Notes: generated by a model from the letters alone, not told the origin. A stretch of 64,000 nucleotides of DNA from Streptomyces sp. NBC_00569 (GCF_036345255.1 NZ_CP107783.1:7991001-8055000); one strand, 5' to 3'. Positions 25,194 to 37,546 are shown, numbered from the stretch's first letter. A program made the numbers and translations.

Positions 25194-26756
25194 CTAGGCG
25201 TCGGCCCGCAGCAGATCGGCGCACTTCTCGCCGATCATCATCGTCGTGATGCACGGGTTGACCGTGACGAGGTCCGGCATCACGGAGCCGTCGGCGACGC
25301 GCAGGCCCTCGGTCCCCTTCACGCGCAGCCGCGCGTCGAGCGGGGCCGAGGGGTCGTCGTCCGCGCCCATCTTCACCGTGCACGCAGGGTGGTAGACGGT
25401 GTTGTGCGTCTTGTGGATGTAGTCGAGCAGCTCGTCGTCGGTGCGCACATCGGGTCCGGGAGCCAGTTCGGCGCCCGCCCAGCCGCTGAGCGCGGGCTGC
25501 TCCGCGATGCGCCGCGCCAGCTTCAGCCCGTACGTCATCACGCGGGCGTCGTGCTCGTGCGTGAAGTACCGCGGGTCGACCAGAGGCTTGTCCCGGTAGT
25601 CGCGGGTGCGCAGCCGCACGGTGCCGCGTGACTTCGCGCGCGTCACGTTGGGCGTGAGGCAGAAGGCGTTCTCCGACGTCGGATAGCCGTACCGCGCGGT
25701 GTTCATGTCGAAGGGCACGGAGCCGTAGTGGAACATCAGGTCGGGCCGGTCGAGGCCGGGCTCGGTGTCGTAGAAGATGCCTGCTTCCCACCACTGGCTG
25801 GACGTGGTGGTCATCGGCTGCTTCGCCTCCCACATGATCACGCCCTCGGGGTGGTCCTGGAGGTTCTCGCCGACCCCGGGGGAGTCCACGAGCACGTCCA
25901 CGCCCATCGCGCGCAGATGACCGGCCGGGCCTATCCCCGACAGCATGAGGAGCTTGGGCGAGTCGATGGAGCCGCAGGAGAGGATCACCTCGCGGCGGGC
26001 CCGCACCGTCCTGGTGTGGATGAGGTCGGGGTCGAGGTACTCGGCGCCCACGCAGCGCCGGCCCTCGAGGACGAGCCGCTTGGCGCGTACCCCGGTCCGC
26101 ACCGTCAGGTTGGGCCGCTTGCCCATGACCGGGTGCAGATAGGCGACCGAGGACGACTGCCGGATGTTGTTCTCGTCGGAGTTGATCTGGAACCAGTTGG
26201 CGCCACGCACCACCGTGCGGCCCGAGTTGAACGCCGTGGTCGGGATGCCCGCCTCGGCGCAGGCCGCGAGCAACGCGCTGCCGCACGGATCCGCGCCCTT
26301 GAGGGTGCGCAGCCTCACCGGGCCGGAGCGGCCGTGGTGGTCCCCGGGGGCGTCGTTGTTCTCCAGCCGCTTGTACAGCGGGAACACGTCCGCGGCGCTC
26401 CACCCCGTGCAGCCCGCCGCCGCCCAGTCGTCCAGGTCCTCGGCGGGCGCCCAGAAGGCGATGCACGAGTTGTGGGACGAGCAGCCCCCGAGGACCTTGG
26501 CGCGCGCGTGCCGCATGAAGCTGTTGCCGCTGGTCTGCGGCTCGACCGGGTAGTCCCAGTCGTATCCGGAGTCCAACAGGGCCATCCAGCGGTCCAGTTG
26601 GAGGACGTTGTCGTCGCCGACGTCGCTCGGCCCCGCCTCCAGGACGCAGACGGTGACGGACGGGTCCTCGGACAGGCGTGCCGCGACGACGTTTCCGGCG
26701 GTGCCTCCGCCGACGACGACGTAGTCGAAGACATCAGGGTTCACGGGCTGGTTCAC
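25194..26756 (-). CDS. betA: GMC oxidoreductase, choline dehydrogenase-like
   Basis: A 520-residue FAD enzyme of the GMC family. Motifs are the ADP-binding YVVVGGGTAGNVVAARL (residues 12-28), the GMC signature VLGGCSSHNSCIAFW, EVILSCGSIDSPKLLMLSGIGP, and the catalytic pair in VYHPACTVKMG (His) and TVNPCITTMMIGEK (Asn). It oxidises choline to betaine aldehyde; context supports choline over other alcohols, as it is coupled (4-base overlap) to a permease gene and then an aldehyde dehydrogenase. It is the last gene of the leftward catabolic run. Cytoplasmic; no signal peptide. Confidence 0.87.
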   Translation of the reverse strand: MNQPVNPDVFDYVVVGGGTAGNVVAARLSEDPSVTVCVLEAGPSDVGDDNVLQLDRWMALLDSGYDWDYPVEPQTSGNSFMRHARAKVLGGCSSHNSCIAFWAPAEDLDDWAAAGCTGWSAADVFPLYKRLENNDAPGDHHGRSGPVRLRTLKGADPCGSALLAACAEAGIPTTAFNSGRTVVRGANWFQINSDENNIRQSSSVAYLHPVMGKRPNLTVRTGVRAKRLVLEGRRCVGAEYLDPDLIHTRTVRARREVILSCGSIDSPKLLMLSGIGPAGHLRAMGVDVLVDSPGVGENLQDHPEGVIMWEAKQPMTTTSSQWWEAGIFYDTEPGLDRPDLMFHYGSVPFDMNTARYGYPTSENAFCLTPNVTRAKSRGTVRLRTRDYRDKPLVDPRYFTHEHDARVMTYGLKLARRIAEQPALSGWAGAELAPGPDVRTDDELLDYIHKTHNTVYHPACTVKMGADDDPSAPLDARLRVKGTEGLRVADGSVMPDLVTVNPCITTMMIGEKCADLLRADA

Positions 26757-28324
26757 GGGGTGGTGACCTCCTCCAGGGCGACGGATTCATCGGGCGGGGC
26801 GGGCTGGGCCGCGTGCTCGGCGAGGACACCGGTGCGGTGCCGCTGGACGAACCAGTAGTAGGCGAAGCCGCCGCCCGCGATCACACCGATGAACAGGACG
26901 GCTCCCCAGCGCAGGTACCAGTGGTAGGGGGCGGCGGCGTTGTAGACGGCTGCGCGCGGCCAGATCAGGTTGATGGTCATGGCGCCGCCCCACAGCACGG
27001 CGATGATGTTGACGGGCAGTCCCCAGCGGCCGAGGGAGAACTTCCCGTCGCCCGCGGGCCGCCACCTGCCGCGCAGGCGGGCCACCAGCATCGGGCCGGT
27101 GACCAGCAGATAGGCGAGGTAGATCATGATGATGCCGATGCTGGTGACCACGGTGAAGATCTGCGGCTGACGGATGTTGACGACCAGGATCGCGAGCGCC
27201 AGGACGCCGATGACGACGGCCGGGACGACCGGTGTCCTGAAGCGCGGGCTGACCCGGCCGAGGACCGACGACGCCGGCAGGTTGTTGTCGCGCGACATCG
27301 CGAAGGCGAGGCGGATCGCCGCCGTGTGCACGGCGAGCGCGCACACCGTGACCGCGATCAGGACGCACCACAGCATCGCCTTGCCCGCTGTCGGGCCGAG
27401 CACGTCGAGGACGACGTACTGCAGGCCGTCCGTCGACAGTTTCTTGCCGGTCAGGCTCGACACGCTCATCAGAGCGAGCAGCAGGATCAGCCCGCCGAGG
27501 ACGAACGAGGCGACGATCGCGCGGATGATGGCGCGCGGCGCGCCCCGCGTCGGGTCGAGGGACTCCTCGCCGAGCGAGGCCGCCGTGTCGAAGCCGTACA
27601 TGACGTACGCGGAGGCCAGCGACGCGACGAGGAACGCGCTCAGGTAGCCGAAGGGCTGGCCGTGGCCCGCCCCCGCCGTGTGCGTCACGACCTGCGGGCC
27701 GCGCACGATGTGCACCGCGAACAGGACGATCAGGACGACGGTCGCGATCAGTTCGAGGAAGACGCCGGCCGTGTTGATGGTCGCCATCAGCTTCACGCCG
27801 AAGGCGTTGACGAGTGTCGTGAAGAGGATCAGTACGGCGGCCAGGGCGACGGCGTTGGTCGCGACGTCGTACGGGCCGGTGCCGTCCCCGATGAACTGGA
27901 AGGACGACGAGATCTGCGGCAGGGTCAGCTGGTAGGCGAGCGCGACGGCCGCGATCGACACGACCGAGGCGAGCAGCATCATCCACCCGGCGAGCCAGCC
28001 GATGTGCGGATTGCCCACCTTCTTCGCCCAGTTGTAGACCGAGCCCGCGACGGGGTAGCGGGCGGCCAGTTCGGCGAAGCACAGGGCGACCATGAACTGG
28101 CCGCCGAACACCATCGGCCAGGACCACCAGTAGGCGGGGCCGCCGTTCGCGAATCCGAAGTAGAAGAGCTGGAAGGTGCCGGTGAGGATGGAGATGTAGC
28201 TGATGCCCGCGGCGAAGGTGTGGAAGTTGCCCAGCGTGCGCTTGAGTTCGGGCCGGTAGCCGAACTCGGCGAGTTCGGCGTCGTCCCCGCTCCGGCTCCC
28301 CTGCGTGCTGTCGTCCTGGCTCAT
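26753..28324 (-). CDS. APC-family permease, probable choline/betaine uptake
   Basis: A 523-residue transporter with about 12 membrane segments and a long polar N-terminus. It carries APC-type features: ISYISILTGTFQLFYFGFANGGP in the first helix, LAARYPVAGSVYNWAKK, and GFDTAASLGEESLDPTRGAPRAIIRAI. The sequence is of the amino acid/choline transporter (ACT) subgroup, which contains fungal choline permeases. Its start overlaps the stop of betB by 4 bases, and its stop overlaps betA, so choline, betaine or a related methylamine is the likely substrate. That last point is inference from context. Confidence 0.85.
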   Translation of the reverse strand: MSQDDSTQGSRSGDDAELAEFGYRPELKRTLGNFHTFAAGISYISILTGTFQLFYFGFANGGPAYWWSWPMVFGGQFMVALCFAELAARYPVAGSVYNWAKKVGNPHIGWLAGWMMLLASVVSIAAVALAYQLTLPQISSSFQFIGDGTGPYDVATNAVALAAVLILFTTLVNAFGVKLMATINTAGVFLELIATVVLIVLFAVHIVRGPQVVTHTAGAGHGQPFGYLSAFLVASLASAYVMYGFDTAASLGEESLDPTRGAPRAIIRAIVASFVLGGLILLLALMSVSSLTGKKLSTDGLQYVVLDVLGPTAGKAMLWCVLIAVTVCALAVHTAAIRLAFAMSRDNNLPASSVLGRVSPRFRTPVVPAVVIGVLALAILVVNIRQPQIFTVVTSIGIIMIYLAYLLVTGPMLVARLRGRWRPAGDGKFSLGRWGLPVNIIAVLWGGAMTINLIWPRAAVYNAAAPYHWYLRWGAVLFIGVIAGGGFAYYWFVQRHRTGVLAEHAAQPAPPDESVALEEVTTP

Positions 28325-29823
28325 GAAGGGTCACCGTCCTCAGAACACTCCGGCGTCGCGCCGAACCAGCCCTGCGCGACGGGCCGTGTGTTGCGCCAGA
28401 TGTGCTTGGTCTCTCGGTACTCGGCGAGCCCCGAGGGCCCGAGTTCGCGCCCGGTGCCGGACTGCTTGTAGCCGCCCCACTCCGCCTGGGGGACGTACGG
28501 GTGGTAGTCGTTGATCCAGACCGTGCCGAGGCGCAGGCCGGCCGCCACCCGCGCGGCCTTCCCCTCGTCGCTGGTCCAGACGGCGCCCGCGAGCCCGTAG
28601 ATCGAGTCGTTCGCGAGCCGCACCGCCTCCGCCTCGTCGGTGAACCGCTCGACGGTCAGGACCGGGCCGAAGGACTCGTCCTGGACGACGGACATGCCGC
28701 TCGTGCACGCGTCGAGGACCGTCGGCAGATAGTAGAAGCCCTGCTCGTACGCGGCCGACTCCGGCCGTGCGCCGCCGCAGCGCAGCACCGCTCCCTCCTC
28801 GACGCCCCGTGCGACGTACGCCTCGACCTTGGCGCGGTGCGCGGCCGAGATCAGCGGCCCCGTCTGCGCGTCCGGGTCGAACGGGCCGCCCAGTCTGATG
28901 AGTTCGGCGCGCCGCACGACCTCGTCGACGAAGCGGTCGTGCAGCGAGTCCTCCACGAGGAGCCGCGCGCCGGCCGAACACACCTGCCCCGAGTGCAGGA
29001 ACACCGCGGTGAGCGCCATGTCGACGGCCGCGTCGAAGTCGGCGTCCGCGAACACGATGTTCGGGTTCTTGCCGCCGAGTTCGAGGGCGACCTTCTTGAC
29101 GGAGCCCGAGGCGGCGGCCATGAGCAGCCGTCCCGTGTGCAGACCGCCCGTGAACGACACGAGGTCCACGTCCGGATGGTCGCCGAGCGGCGCGCCCGCC
29201 TCCGGGCCCGCGCCGAGGACCAGGTTGGCGACGCCCGCGGGCAGCCCCGCCTCGTCGAGGAGCCGCATCAGATGGATCGCAGTGTGCGGGGTGAGCTCGC
29301 TCGGCTTCAGGACGAAGGTGTTGCCGGCGGCGAGCGCCGGGGCGACCTTCCACGCGGTCTGCAGGAGCGGGTAGTTCCACGGGGTGATCAGGGCGCACAC
29401 CCCGACCGGCTCGTACACGACCCGGCTCTCGGCGCCCTCCGTCCCGGTCTCCACGACGCGTCCGGTGTCGGCGGCCGCGAGCCGCCCGAAGTAGCGGAAG
29501 CAGTTCGCGATGTCGTCGATGTCGTACGCGCTCTCGACCAGCCGCTTCCCGGTATCCAGGGACTCGGCGCGCGCCAGTGCGTCCTTGTCGCGCACGAGCA
29601 GGTCCGCGACCCGCACGAGGAGGTCGCCGTGCTCGGCCGCCGTCATCCGGGGCCACGGGCCTTCGTCGAAGGCGTGGCGGGCCGCGGCGATCGCGTCGGC
29701 GGTGTCCTTGGCCCCCGCCTCGTCGACCACGGCGACGAACGAGCCGTCCGCGGGGCAGCGGATCTCGCGGGTCCGCCCGTCCCGGGCGGTGGTCCACACG
29801 CCGCCGATGAACAGGTCAGGCAT
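28321..29823 (-). CDS. betB: Betaine-aldehyde dehydrogenase
   Basis: A 500-residue NAD(P)-dependent aldehyde dehydrogenase. It has ITPWNYPLLQTAWKVAPALAAGN, KPSELTP, the Glu in VALELGGKNPNIV, and the catalytic Cys in HSGQVCSAGARLLVEDS. It oxidises betaine aldehyde to glycine betaine. Choline pathway use is supported by its place between a Rieske betaine demethylase gene and the permease-betA pair. I take the ATG at 29823 as start; a GTG two codons earlier is also possible. It overlaps the preceding gene by 8 bases and the next by 4. Confidence 0.9.
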   Translation of the reverse strand: MPDLFIGGVWTTARDGRTREIRCPADGSFVAVVDEAGAKDTADAIAAARHAFDEGPWPRMTAAEHGDLLVRVADLLVRDKDALARAESLDTGKRLVESAYDIDDIANCFRYFGRLAAADTGRVVETGTEGAESRVVYEPVGVCALITPWNYPLLQTAWKVAPALAAGNTFVLKPSELTPHTAIHLMRLLDEAGLPAGVANLVLGAGPEAGAPLGDHPDVDLVSFTGGLHTGRLLMAAASGSVKKVALELGGKNPNIVFADADFDAAVDMALTAVFLHSGQVCSAGARLLVEDSLHDRFVDEVVRRAELIRLGGPFDPDAQTGPLISAAHRAKVEAYVARGVEEGAVLRCGGARPESAAYEQGFYYLPTVLDACTSGMSVVQDESFGPVLTVERFTDEAEAVRLANDSIYGLAGAVWTSDEGKAARVAAGLRLGTVWINDYHPYVPQAEWGGYKQSGTGRELGPSGLAEYRETKHIWRNTRPVAQGWFGATPECSEDGDPS

Positions 29824-30946
29824 GGGCACCGCCCAGCTTCGAGGTCAGCCATTCATGGAAGATCCCGATGTGGTGCTCGGTCGGGACGAGCACGCCGCCG
29901 CGCCGGTAGGCGCGGGAGCCCATGGCCGGCTGGGTCCGCTCGCAGGCCTCGAAGTCCTGGGCGTTGACCCGGTGGAACAGCTCCACGGACTTGGAGACAT
30001 CGGCGCCCGACGCGACGACCTCGGGCGCGTAGAGCCAGTCGCACTCGACGACCGTACGGTCCTCGGCCAGCGGGAACATCCGGTGCAGGATCACATGGTC
30101 GGGGACGAGGTTGATGAAGACCGTCGGTTTCACGGTGATCGCGTAGTAGCGGCGGTCCTGGTCGTCGGCGACCTGGGGCAGCCGGCCGAAGCCCTCGCTG
30201 CCGTCGACGGTGAAGCCCCGCACGCCGTCCCCGAACTCGGCGCCGTGGCCCACGTAGTACTGGGCGGCGTAGCCGTCCGCGAACTCCGGCAGGACGTCGG
30301 TCAGTTCGGGGTGGATCGTCGCGCAGTGGTAGCACTCCATGAAGTTCTCGACGATCAGCTTCCAGTTGGCCTTCACGTCGTACGAGATGCGCTTGCCGAG
30401 GGCGAGATCCTGGGTGCGGTAGCGCTCGATCGACGCCGTGTCGCCGAGCCGTTCCACGGCCGCGCCGACCACCGTCTCCTCGAAGGAGGGCGGCTCCTCG
30501 GCCAGGCAGACCCAGACGTAGCCGAGCCACTCGCGCAGGGCGACCTTGACGAGGCCGTACTCGGTGCGGTCGACGTCCGGCATCTGCACGAGGTTCGGCG
30601 CGGCGATGAGCTTGCCGTCGAGGTCGTACGTCCACGCGTGGTACGGGCACTGGAGGTTGCGGCGGACCTGGCCCGACTCCTCGGTGCACAGGCGGGCGCC
30701 GCGGTGGCGGCAGACGTTGAGGAAGGCCCGTGGTTCGCCGGTGCGGGACCGGGTGATGAGGACGTTCTCGCGGCCGACCTGGACCGTGCGGAACGCGCCC
30801 GGCCTGTCGAGGTCGGCGGATCGCACGGCGCAGAACCACATCGACTCGAAGATGCGTTCCTGCTCCTGCCGGAAGATCTCCGGATCGGTGTAGTAGTGCC
30901 CGGGCAGCGTGGCCATCAGGCTGGGGGCTATGGGGGTCGTCGTCAC
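29816..30946 (-). CDS. gbcA: Rieske oxygenase, glycine betaine demethylase (GbcA-like)
   Basis: A 376-residue Rieske-type non-heme iron oxygenase. The [2Fe-2S] ligands are Cys79-x-His81 and Cys100-x2-His103. The mononuclear iron site is in ENFMECYHCATIHPEL. GbcA-type enzymes demethylate glycine betaine to dimethylglycine, releasing formaldehyde. The choline-to-glycine context makes that the likely substrate, though stachydrine or carnitine relatives exist. Electrons would come from the ferredoxin and reductase encoded divergently at 37.7-39.3 kb. The GTG start has GAGGAG eight bases upstream. The 128-base gap before it contains most of a MITE-like element. Confidence 0.87.
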   Translation of the reverse strand: MTTTPIAPSLMATLPGHYYTDPEIFRQEQERIFESMWFCAVRSADLDRPGAFRTVQVGRENVLITRSRTGEPRAFLNVCRHRGARLCTEESGQVRRNLQCPYHAWTYDLDGKLIAAPNLVQMPDVDRTEYGLVKVALREWLGYVWVCLAEEPPSFEETVVGAAVERLGDTASIERYRTQDLALGKRISYDVKANWKLIVENFMECYHCATIHPELTDVLPEFADGYAAQYYVGHGAEFGDGVRGFTVDGSEGFGRLPQVADDQDRRYYAITVKPTVFINLVPDHVILHRMFPLAEDRTVVECDWLYAPEVVASGADVSKSVELFHRVNAQDFEACERTQPAMGSRAYRRGGVLVPTEHHIGIFHEWLTSKLGGAHA

Positions 30947-30976
30947 GTGCGTACTCCTCAGGCGGGCGCGGCGGTA

Positions 30977-31161
30977 GGGCCTGTCCGGCGGACCTGGCCG
31001 GAAGCGGGTGGCCGTACATGGTCCGTGCTGGTGAGCGAGGTCCGGTGCGTGCAGTTGCACAGGGCAGGAGGGCGTCAACGCGGAGCGTCGGCAACCGACG
31101 ACAACGCCGCCGATGTGCGTGCCAGATCCCGCGGCTCCGGCGTGGTCCGCCGGACAGGCCC
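30977..31161. mobile_element. MITE-like element at the 3' end of solA
   Basis: Perfect 18-base inverted repeats, GGGCCTGTCCGGCGGACC at 30977-30994 and its reverse complement at 31144-31161, bound a 185-base stretch without its own gene. TA precedes the left end, but no matching TA follows the right end. I recall GGGCCTGTCCGGCGGA as an end sequence of IS5-like elements and small repeats in Streptomyces; that is memory, not a search. The right end lies inside solA, whose last 28 or so codons and stop come from the element. Confidence 0.55.
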
Positions 31162-32298
31162 CAGGCGGCTGGGGTCGAAGAGGTCGATGGGGTGCGCGGT
31201 GGTGCCGGTGAGCGCGAGGTCGGCGACGATCTCGCCGACGACGGGCACGAACTTGAAGCCGTGGCCGGAGAACCCGGCGGCCACGGTGACGGACTCGGGG
31301 TGGGCGGGGTGCCGGGCGATCACGAAGTGCTCGTCGGGCGTGTTGGAGTACATGCAGGTGGCGGCCTTGAGGAAGGTCCCGGGCAGGCTGGGGATCTGAC
31401 CGGCCAGGTGCTCCGCCATGGCCGTGACCTCGTGGTCGTGGACCGTGCGGTCGATGGTCTGAGGGGTGCACTCGACGCCCTTGCGGAAGAAGGCGACCTT
31501 GGCGCCGAGGTCGGGGCCGTCGATGGCCGGGAAGCCGTAGACCTGGACGCCGGCCGCGTCCTCCCAGATGTAGACGGGGTGGTTCTCGGGGAGGAACGGG
31601 GCGGTTCCCGTGGTCGGCCGGAACCAGTACATGACCTGCCGTTCGATCGAGAACGGCACCCCGAGATCAGTCAGCAGTTCCGGGGCCCACGCCCCCGGGC
31701 AGATCACCAACCGGCCCGCCGTGTAGGTGTTCTCGGCCGTGTGGACGCGCACCCCGTCCCTGTACGGCTCCCAGCGCGTCATCGGCTCCTCGAAGTGCAG
31801 GTCGGCCTCCTGACGGGTGGCGAGCTGGAGGTGGGCGGCGACGGTGTTCTCGGGGCGCACCAGACCGGCCCGCTCCTCGTACAGCGCCACCTCGTCGTCC
31901 CTGGGGGTGAGCGTCGGGAAGCGGCGGCGGATCTCGCGGGCGTCGAGCATCTCGTGCGGCAGGTCCCACTGCACGGCGGACAGCAGGGAGCCGGAGACGG
32001 TGCGTGAGTCGGCGCGACCGAGCATGACACCGCCGCACAGGGTGGCGACCTCGCGCCCGGTGGCCTGTTCCAGGTCGGCGTAGAGCTCGTACGAGCGCAG
32101 CAGCAGCGGCACGTACGCCGGGTCCTCGAAGTAGGACTGCCGGACGATGCGCGAACCGCCGTGGCTGGAGCCGCGGTTGTGGACCGGGCCGAACTTCTCC
32201 AGGCCGAGCACGCGCGCCCCGCGGGCGGACAGATGGTGGGCGGCGGCGCTGCCCATGCCGCCGAGGCCGATCACGATCACGTCGTAGGTGGGTGACAT
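31075..32298 (-). CDS. solA: Monomeric sarcosine oxidase
   Basis: A 407-residue FAD amine oxidase of the MSOX/SolA group. It has [22 protein letters not shown] at the N-terminus, [16 protein letters not shown], and Cys315 in [16 protein letters not shown] at the exact position of the covalent FAD attachment in MSOX. It converts sarcosine and oxygen to glycine, formaldehyde and hydrogen peroxide. It lies 18 bases after the dimethylglycine oxidase gene, which makes its substrate. The residues after DLFDPSRLG (about 28) are encoded by a MITE-like insertion and look foreign to the family; the enzyme core is complete. Confidence 0.9.
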   Translation of the reverse strand: MSPTYDVIVIGLGGMGSAAAHHLSARGARVLGLEKFGPVHNRGSSHGGSRIVRQSYFEDPAYVPLLLRSYELYADLEQATGREVATLCGGVMLGRADSRTVSGSLLSAVQWDLPHEMLDAREIRRRFPTLTPRDDEVALYEERAGLVRPENTVAAHLQLATRQEADLHFEEPMTRWEPYRDGVRVHTAENTYTAGRLVICPGAWAPELLTDLGVPFSIERQVMYWFRPTTGTAPFLPENHPVYIWEDAAGVQVYGFPAIDGPDLGAKVAFFRKGVECTPQTIDRTVHDHEVTAMAEHLAGQIPSLPGTFLKAATCMYSNTPDEHFVIARHPAHPESVTVAAGFSGHGFKFVPVVGEIVADLALTGTTAHPIDLFDPSRLGPVRRTTPEPRDLARTSAALSSVADAPR

Positions 32299-32316
32299 GT
32301 CCGAACCTCCGTGTGG

Positions 32317-34818
<2,502 letters not shown>

Positions 34819-35439
34819 TTATACGGCAGGTATGTTGGCGCGCTCCGCGGCGATGGTCGTGTCCTGGCCGTGGCCGGTGTGGACAACCGTGTCGCCCGGC
34901 AGGGTGAGGAGCCGGCTGCGGATGGACGCCGTGATCGTCGGGGCGTCGGAGTACGAGCGCCCGGTAGCGCCCGGGCCGCCGTGGAAGAGGGTGTCGCCGG
35001 TGAACACGGCGTCGAGGAACGGCACGTAGAGGCTGCAACTGCCCCAGGAGTGCCCGGGGGTGTGCAGGATCTGGACATCGACCCCGGCGACGGTCAGGAG
35101 CATCCCGTCGGTGAGTTCCGCGTCCGGTTTGCGGTCCTGGTGCACCGCCTCCCACAGCGCGCGCTCGGCGGGATGCAGGAGAACGGGGGCGCCGGTCGCC
35201 CCGGCGAGATCGGCCGCGGCGCCGATGTGGTCGTCGTGCCCGTGGGTGCAGACGATCGCGGTGACACGGCGCCCGGCGACGGCGGCAGTGATCGACCCCG
35301 CGTCGTGCGCCGCGTCGACGATCAGGACCTCCTCGTCGTCGCCGATCAGCCACACGTTGTTGTCGACGTCGAACGTCTCGCCGTCCAGGCTGAACGTGCC
35401 GGAGGTGATGACGCGTTCGGCGCGGGCCACAGAGGTCAC
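34819..35439 (-). CDS. MBL-fold hydrolase, probable S-formylmycothiol hydrolase
   Basis: A 206-residue metallo-beta-lactamase fold protein of glyoxalase II type, with the metal motif THGHDDH (His66, His68, Asp70, His71) and later [15 protein letters not shown] and [12 protein letters not shown]. It overlaps mscR by 4 bases (ATGA). This gene pair is common in actinobacteria, and the hydrolase is thought to open the formyl-mycothiol product of MscR to formate and mycothiol. The exact thioester substrate is inferred from the pairing. Confidence 0.85.
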   Translation of the reverse strand: MTSVARAERVITSGTFSLDGETFDVDNNVWLIGDDEEVLIVDAAHDAGSITAAVAGRRVTAIVCTHGHDDHIGAAADLAGATGAPVLLHPAERALWEAVHQDRKPDAELTDGMLLTVAGVDVQILHTPGHSWGSCSLYVPFLDAVFTGDTLFHGGPGATGRSYSDAPTITASIRSRLLTLPGDTVVHTGHGQDTTIAAERANIPAV

Positions 35440-36521
35440 AGGACCACCACCGAGCGCAGCACGTCGCCGCGGTGCATCTTCGCGAACGCCTCCTCCACCT
35501 GGTCGAGGGCGATCGTCTCGGTCACGAACCCGTTCAGGTCGAGCAGCCCGTAGAGGTACTGGTCGATGAGGACCGGGAAGTCGCGGCTCGGCAGGCAGTC
35601 GCCGTACCAGGAGGACTTGAGGGCGCCGCCGCGCGAGAACAGGTCGATGAGCGGAATGTCCAGCGTCATGTCCGGCTCGGGCACTCCGACCTGCACCAGT
35701 ACGCCCGCGTGGTCACGCATGTAGAACGCCTGCTTGTACGTTTCGGGGCGGCCGACCGCGTCGATGGCGATGTCGACACCGAACCCGCCGGTGAGCGCGC
35801 GCACCGCCTCGATCGCGTCCGTGCCACGGGAGTTGACCGTGTGCGTGGCGCCGAACTTCTCGGCCTGGTCGAGCTTCTTGTCGTCGATGTCGACGGCGAT
35901 GACGCGGCGTGCGCCGTTGAGACAGGCGCCCGCGATGGCCGCGTTGCCGACGCCGCCGCAGCCGATCACGGCGACGGTGTCGCCGCGCTGGACGTTGCCC
36001 GTGTTCACGGCCGCGCCGTAGCCGGCCATGACGCCGCAGCCGATCAGGCCCGCGGCCTCGGGACGCGCCGCAGGATCGACCTTGATCGCCTGCCCTGCCG
36101 CGACCAGGGTCTTCTCGGCGAACGCACCGATGCCGAGCGCGGGGCTCAACGGCGTTCCGTCGAGCAGCGTCATGGGCTGCGTCGCGTTGCGCGAGTCGAA
36201 GCAGTACCAGGGGCGGCCGCGTCGGCAGGAACGGCAGTTGCCGCAGGGGGCGCGCCAGGCGAGCACCACGTAGTCGCCGGGGGTGAGGTCGGTGACCCCG
36301 TCGCCGACGGACTCGACGGTGCCGGCCGCCTCGTGGCCGAGCAGGAACGGGAAGTCGTCGTTGATGGCGCCCTCCCGGTAGTGCAGATCCGTGTGGCAGA
36401 CCCCGCACGCCTGCACCTTGACCAGAACCTCGCCCGGGCCGGGATCGGGCACGACGATCGTCTGCACCTCGACGGGTGCGCCCTTCTTCACAGCGACGAC
36501 GGCGCGGACCTCATGTGGCAC
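35436..36521 (-). CDS. mscR: S-(hydroxymethyl)mycothiol dehydrogenase
   Basis: A 361-residue zinc alcohol dehydrogenase of class III type. Catalytic zinc ligands are Cys42 (GVCHTD) and His63 (GHE); structural zinc ligands are Cys93, 96, 99 and 107; the NAD-binding motif is [14 protein letters not shown]. It oxidises the formaldehyde-mycothiol adduct, the actinobacterial counterpart of the glutathione route. It heads the leftward choline catabolic run, so the formaldehyde from three demethylations would be removed at source. The start is the GTG at 36521 with AGGAG eight bases upstream. A bipartite motif shared with the iclR promoter region lies directly upstream. Confidence 0.92.
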   Translation of the reverse strand: MPHEVRAVVAVKKGAPVEVQTIVVPDPGPGEVLVKVQACGVCHTDLHYREGAINDDFPFLLGHEAAGTVESVGDGVTDLTPGDYVVLAWRAPCGNCRSCRRGRPWYCFDSRNATQPMTLLDGTPLSPALGIGAFAEKTLVAAGQAIKVDPAARPEAAGLIGCGVMAGYGAAVNTGNVQRGDTVAVIGCGGVGNAAIAGACLNGARRVIAVDIDDKKLDQAEKFGATHTVNSRGTDAIEAVRALTGGFGVDIAIDAVGRPETYKQAFYMRDHAGVLVQVGVPEPDMTLDIPLIDLFSRGGALKSSWYGDCLPSRDFPVLIDQYLYGLLDLNGFVTETIALDQVEEAFAKMHRGDVLRSVVVL

Positions 36522-36536
36522 GACCAAACTCCTCTG

Positions 36537-36574
36537 CTGTTGCGCAGTGCACGCCCAGTTGCGCGATGAGGAAC
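36537..36574. promoter_or_regulatory. Shared bipartite motif, copy A (before mscR)
   Basis: CTGTTGCGCA, 13 bases, TGCGC, one base, ATG, one base, GGAAC: the same blocks with the same spacing occur at 37627-37664. Read on the minus strand it begins GTTCCTCATCGCGCA, which resembles half of an IclR-type site. It ends 15 bases before the mscR start, just ahead of the ribosome site, so it may lie in or just after the promoter. Confidence 0.6.
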
Positions 36575-36666
36575 ATCTTGGAAACGCCATCAAGGCCCCG
36601 TCAAGGGGTGGGAGTTAATGCTTGGCAAAACGATCGGCCGCACCGAAACCTGGTCGACACACGCAG

Positions 36667-36698
36667 AACGCGGGGCCAGGTTTCCCTGACCCCGCGTT
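36667..36698 (-). terminator. Terminator after iclR
   Basis: AACGCGGGG pairs with CCCCGCGTT, with an inner CAGG/CCTG pairing, 27 bases past the IclR stop on the minus strand. It insulates the regulator gene from mscR. Confidence 0.75.
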
Positions 36699-36724
36699 CA
36701 GTAACCGTGCTGTGGAAAGTCGTG

Positions 36725-37546
36725 CTAGAAGCCGTATCCCATCCGGCGCGACAGTTCGGTCGAAGCCGCGACGGTGCGTTTGGCCAGCTCGGGGAGGTGT
36801 TCCTCGGTCAGCCGGTACACGGGACCCGACGCGCTGATCGCGCCGATGACCTTTCCGTCGTGGGCGAACACGGGGGCCGCGACCGCGGCGAGGCCCACCT
36901 CCAACTCCTCCACGGCGACGGCGTACCCCTGGTCGAGCACGGCCTCCAGCTCGGCCCGCAGCGACACCGCCCCGGTCGCCGTGTGCGGGGTGAAGCGCGC
37001 CAGCGGGCGGGCGAGCAGTCCCTCGCGCAGCGCGGACGGCAGGTGGGCGAGCAGTACCTTGCCGCTCGATGTGGCGTGCAGGGGAGTGCGTCTGCCCAGC
37101 CAGTTCTGCGCCGTGACGGAGGCGGAGCCGCGCGCCTGCATGATGTTGACGGCGACATCGTCGTCGAGGATCGCGATGTTGACCGTCTCGCCCAGCTCGT
37201 CGGCCAGTTCGCGGCAGACGGGCACGCCCTCCTGCGAGATGTCCAGGCGCACTGCCGCCGCCCCCGCGAGGTGCAGTACACCCGCCCCCAGGTAGTACTT
37301 GCCGCGGTCCTTGGCCTGCCCGACCAGGCCCCGGTTCTCCAGCACTCCGAGCAGTCGGAAGGCGGTGGACTTGTGCACGTCCAGCTCGTCGGCGATCTCG
37401 GTGACGCCCGCCTCGCCGTGCCGGGCGAGGATCTCGAGGACGCTCACCGCGCGGTCCACGGACTGGACGGAGGCGGCCGCGCCCTTCGGGGTCTTCTCCG
37501 GTGTCGTCGTGCCTGGTTCAGCCTGCGATTCCTTGCGGGTCATCAC
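36725..37546 (-). CDS. IclR-family regulator of the choline/betaine island
   Basis: A 273-residue IclR regulator. The N-terminal winged helix spans about residues 25-90 (SVQSVDRAVSVLEILARHGEAGVTEIADELDVHKSTAFRLLGVLENRGLV, in two stretches). The IclR effector domain follows, with LGRRTPLHATSSGKVLLAHLP and GYAVAVEELEVGLAAVAAPVF. It lies between the leftward catabolic run and the divergent ferredoxin-reductase genes. Two copies of one bipartite motif, before mscR and in its own upstream gap, suggest it controls both sets. Whether it represses or activates, and its effector, are unknown. Start at GTG 37546 or the ATG right after it. Confidence 0.88.
   Translation of the reverse strand: MMTRKESQAEPGTTTPEKTPKGAAASVQSVDRAVSVLEILARHGEAGVTEIADELDVHKSTAFRLLGVLENRGLVGQAKDRGKYYLGAGVLHLAGAAAVRLDISQEGVPVCRELADELGETVNIAILDDDVAVNIMQARGSASVTAQNWLGRRTPLHATSSGKVLLAHLPSALREGLLARPLARFTPHTATGAVSLRAELEAVLDQGYAVAVEELEVGLAAVAAPVFAHDGKVIGAISASGPVYRLTEEHLPELAKRTVAASTELSRRMGYGF

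Noticed and set aside
26678..28471. A 597-codon plus-strand open frame opposite the APC permease gene
   Set aside because: It is rich in Asp, Arg and Gln as expected for the antisense of membrane helices, and the opposite strand carries a clear transporter.
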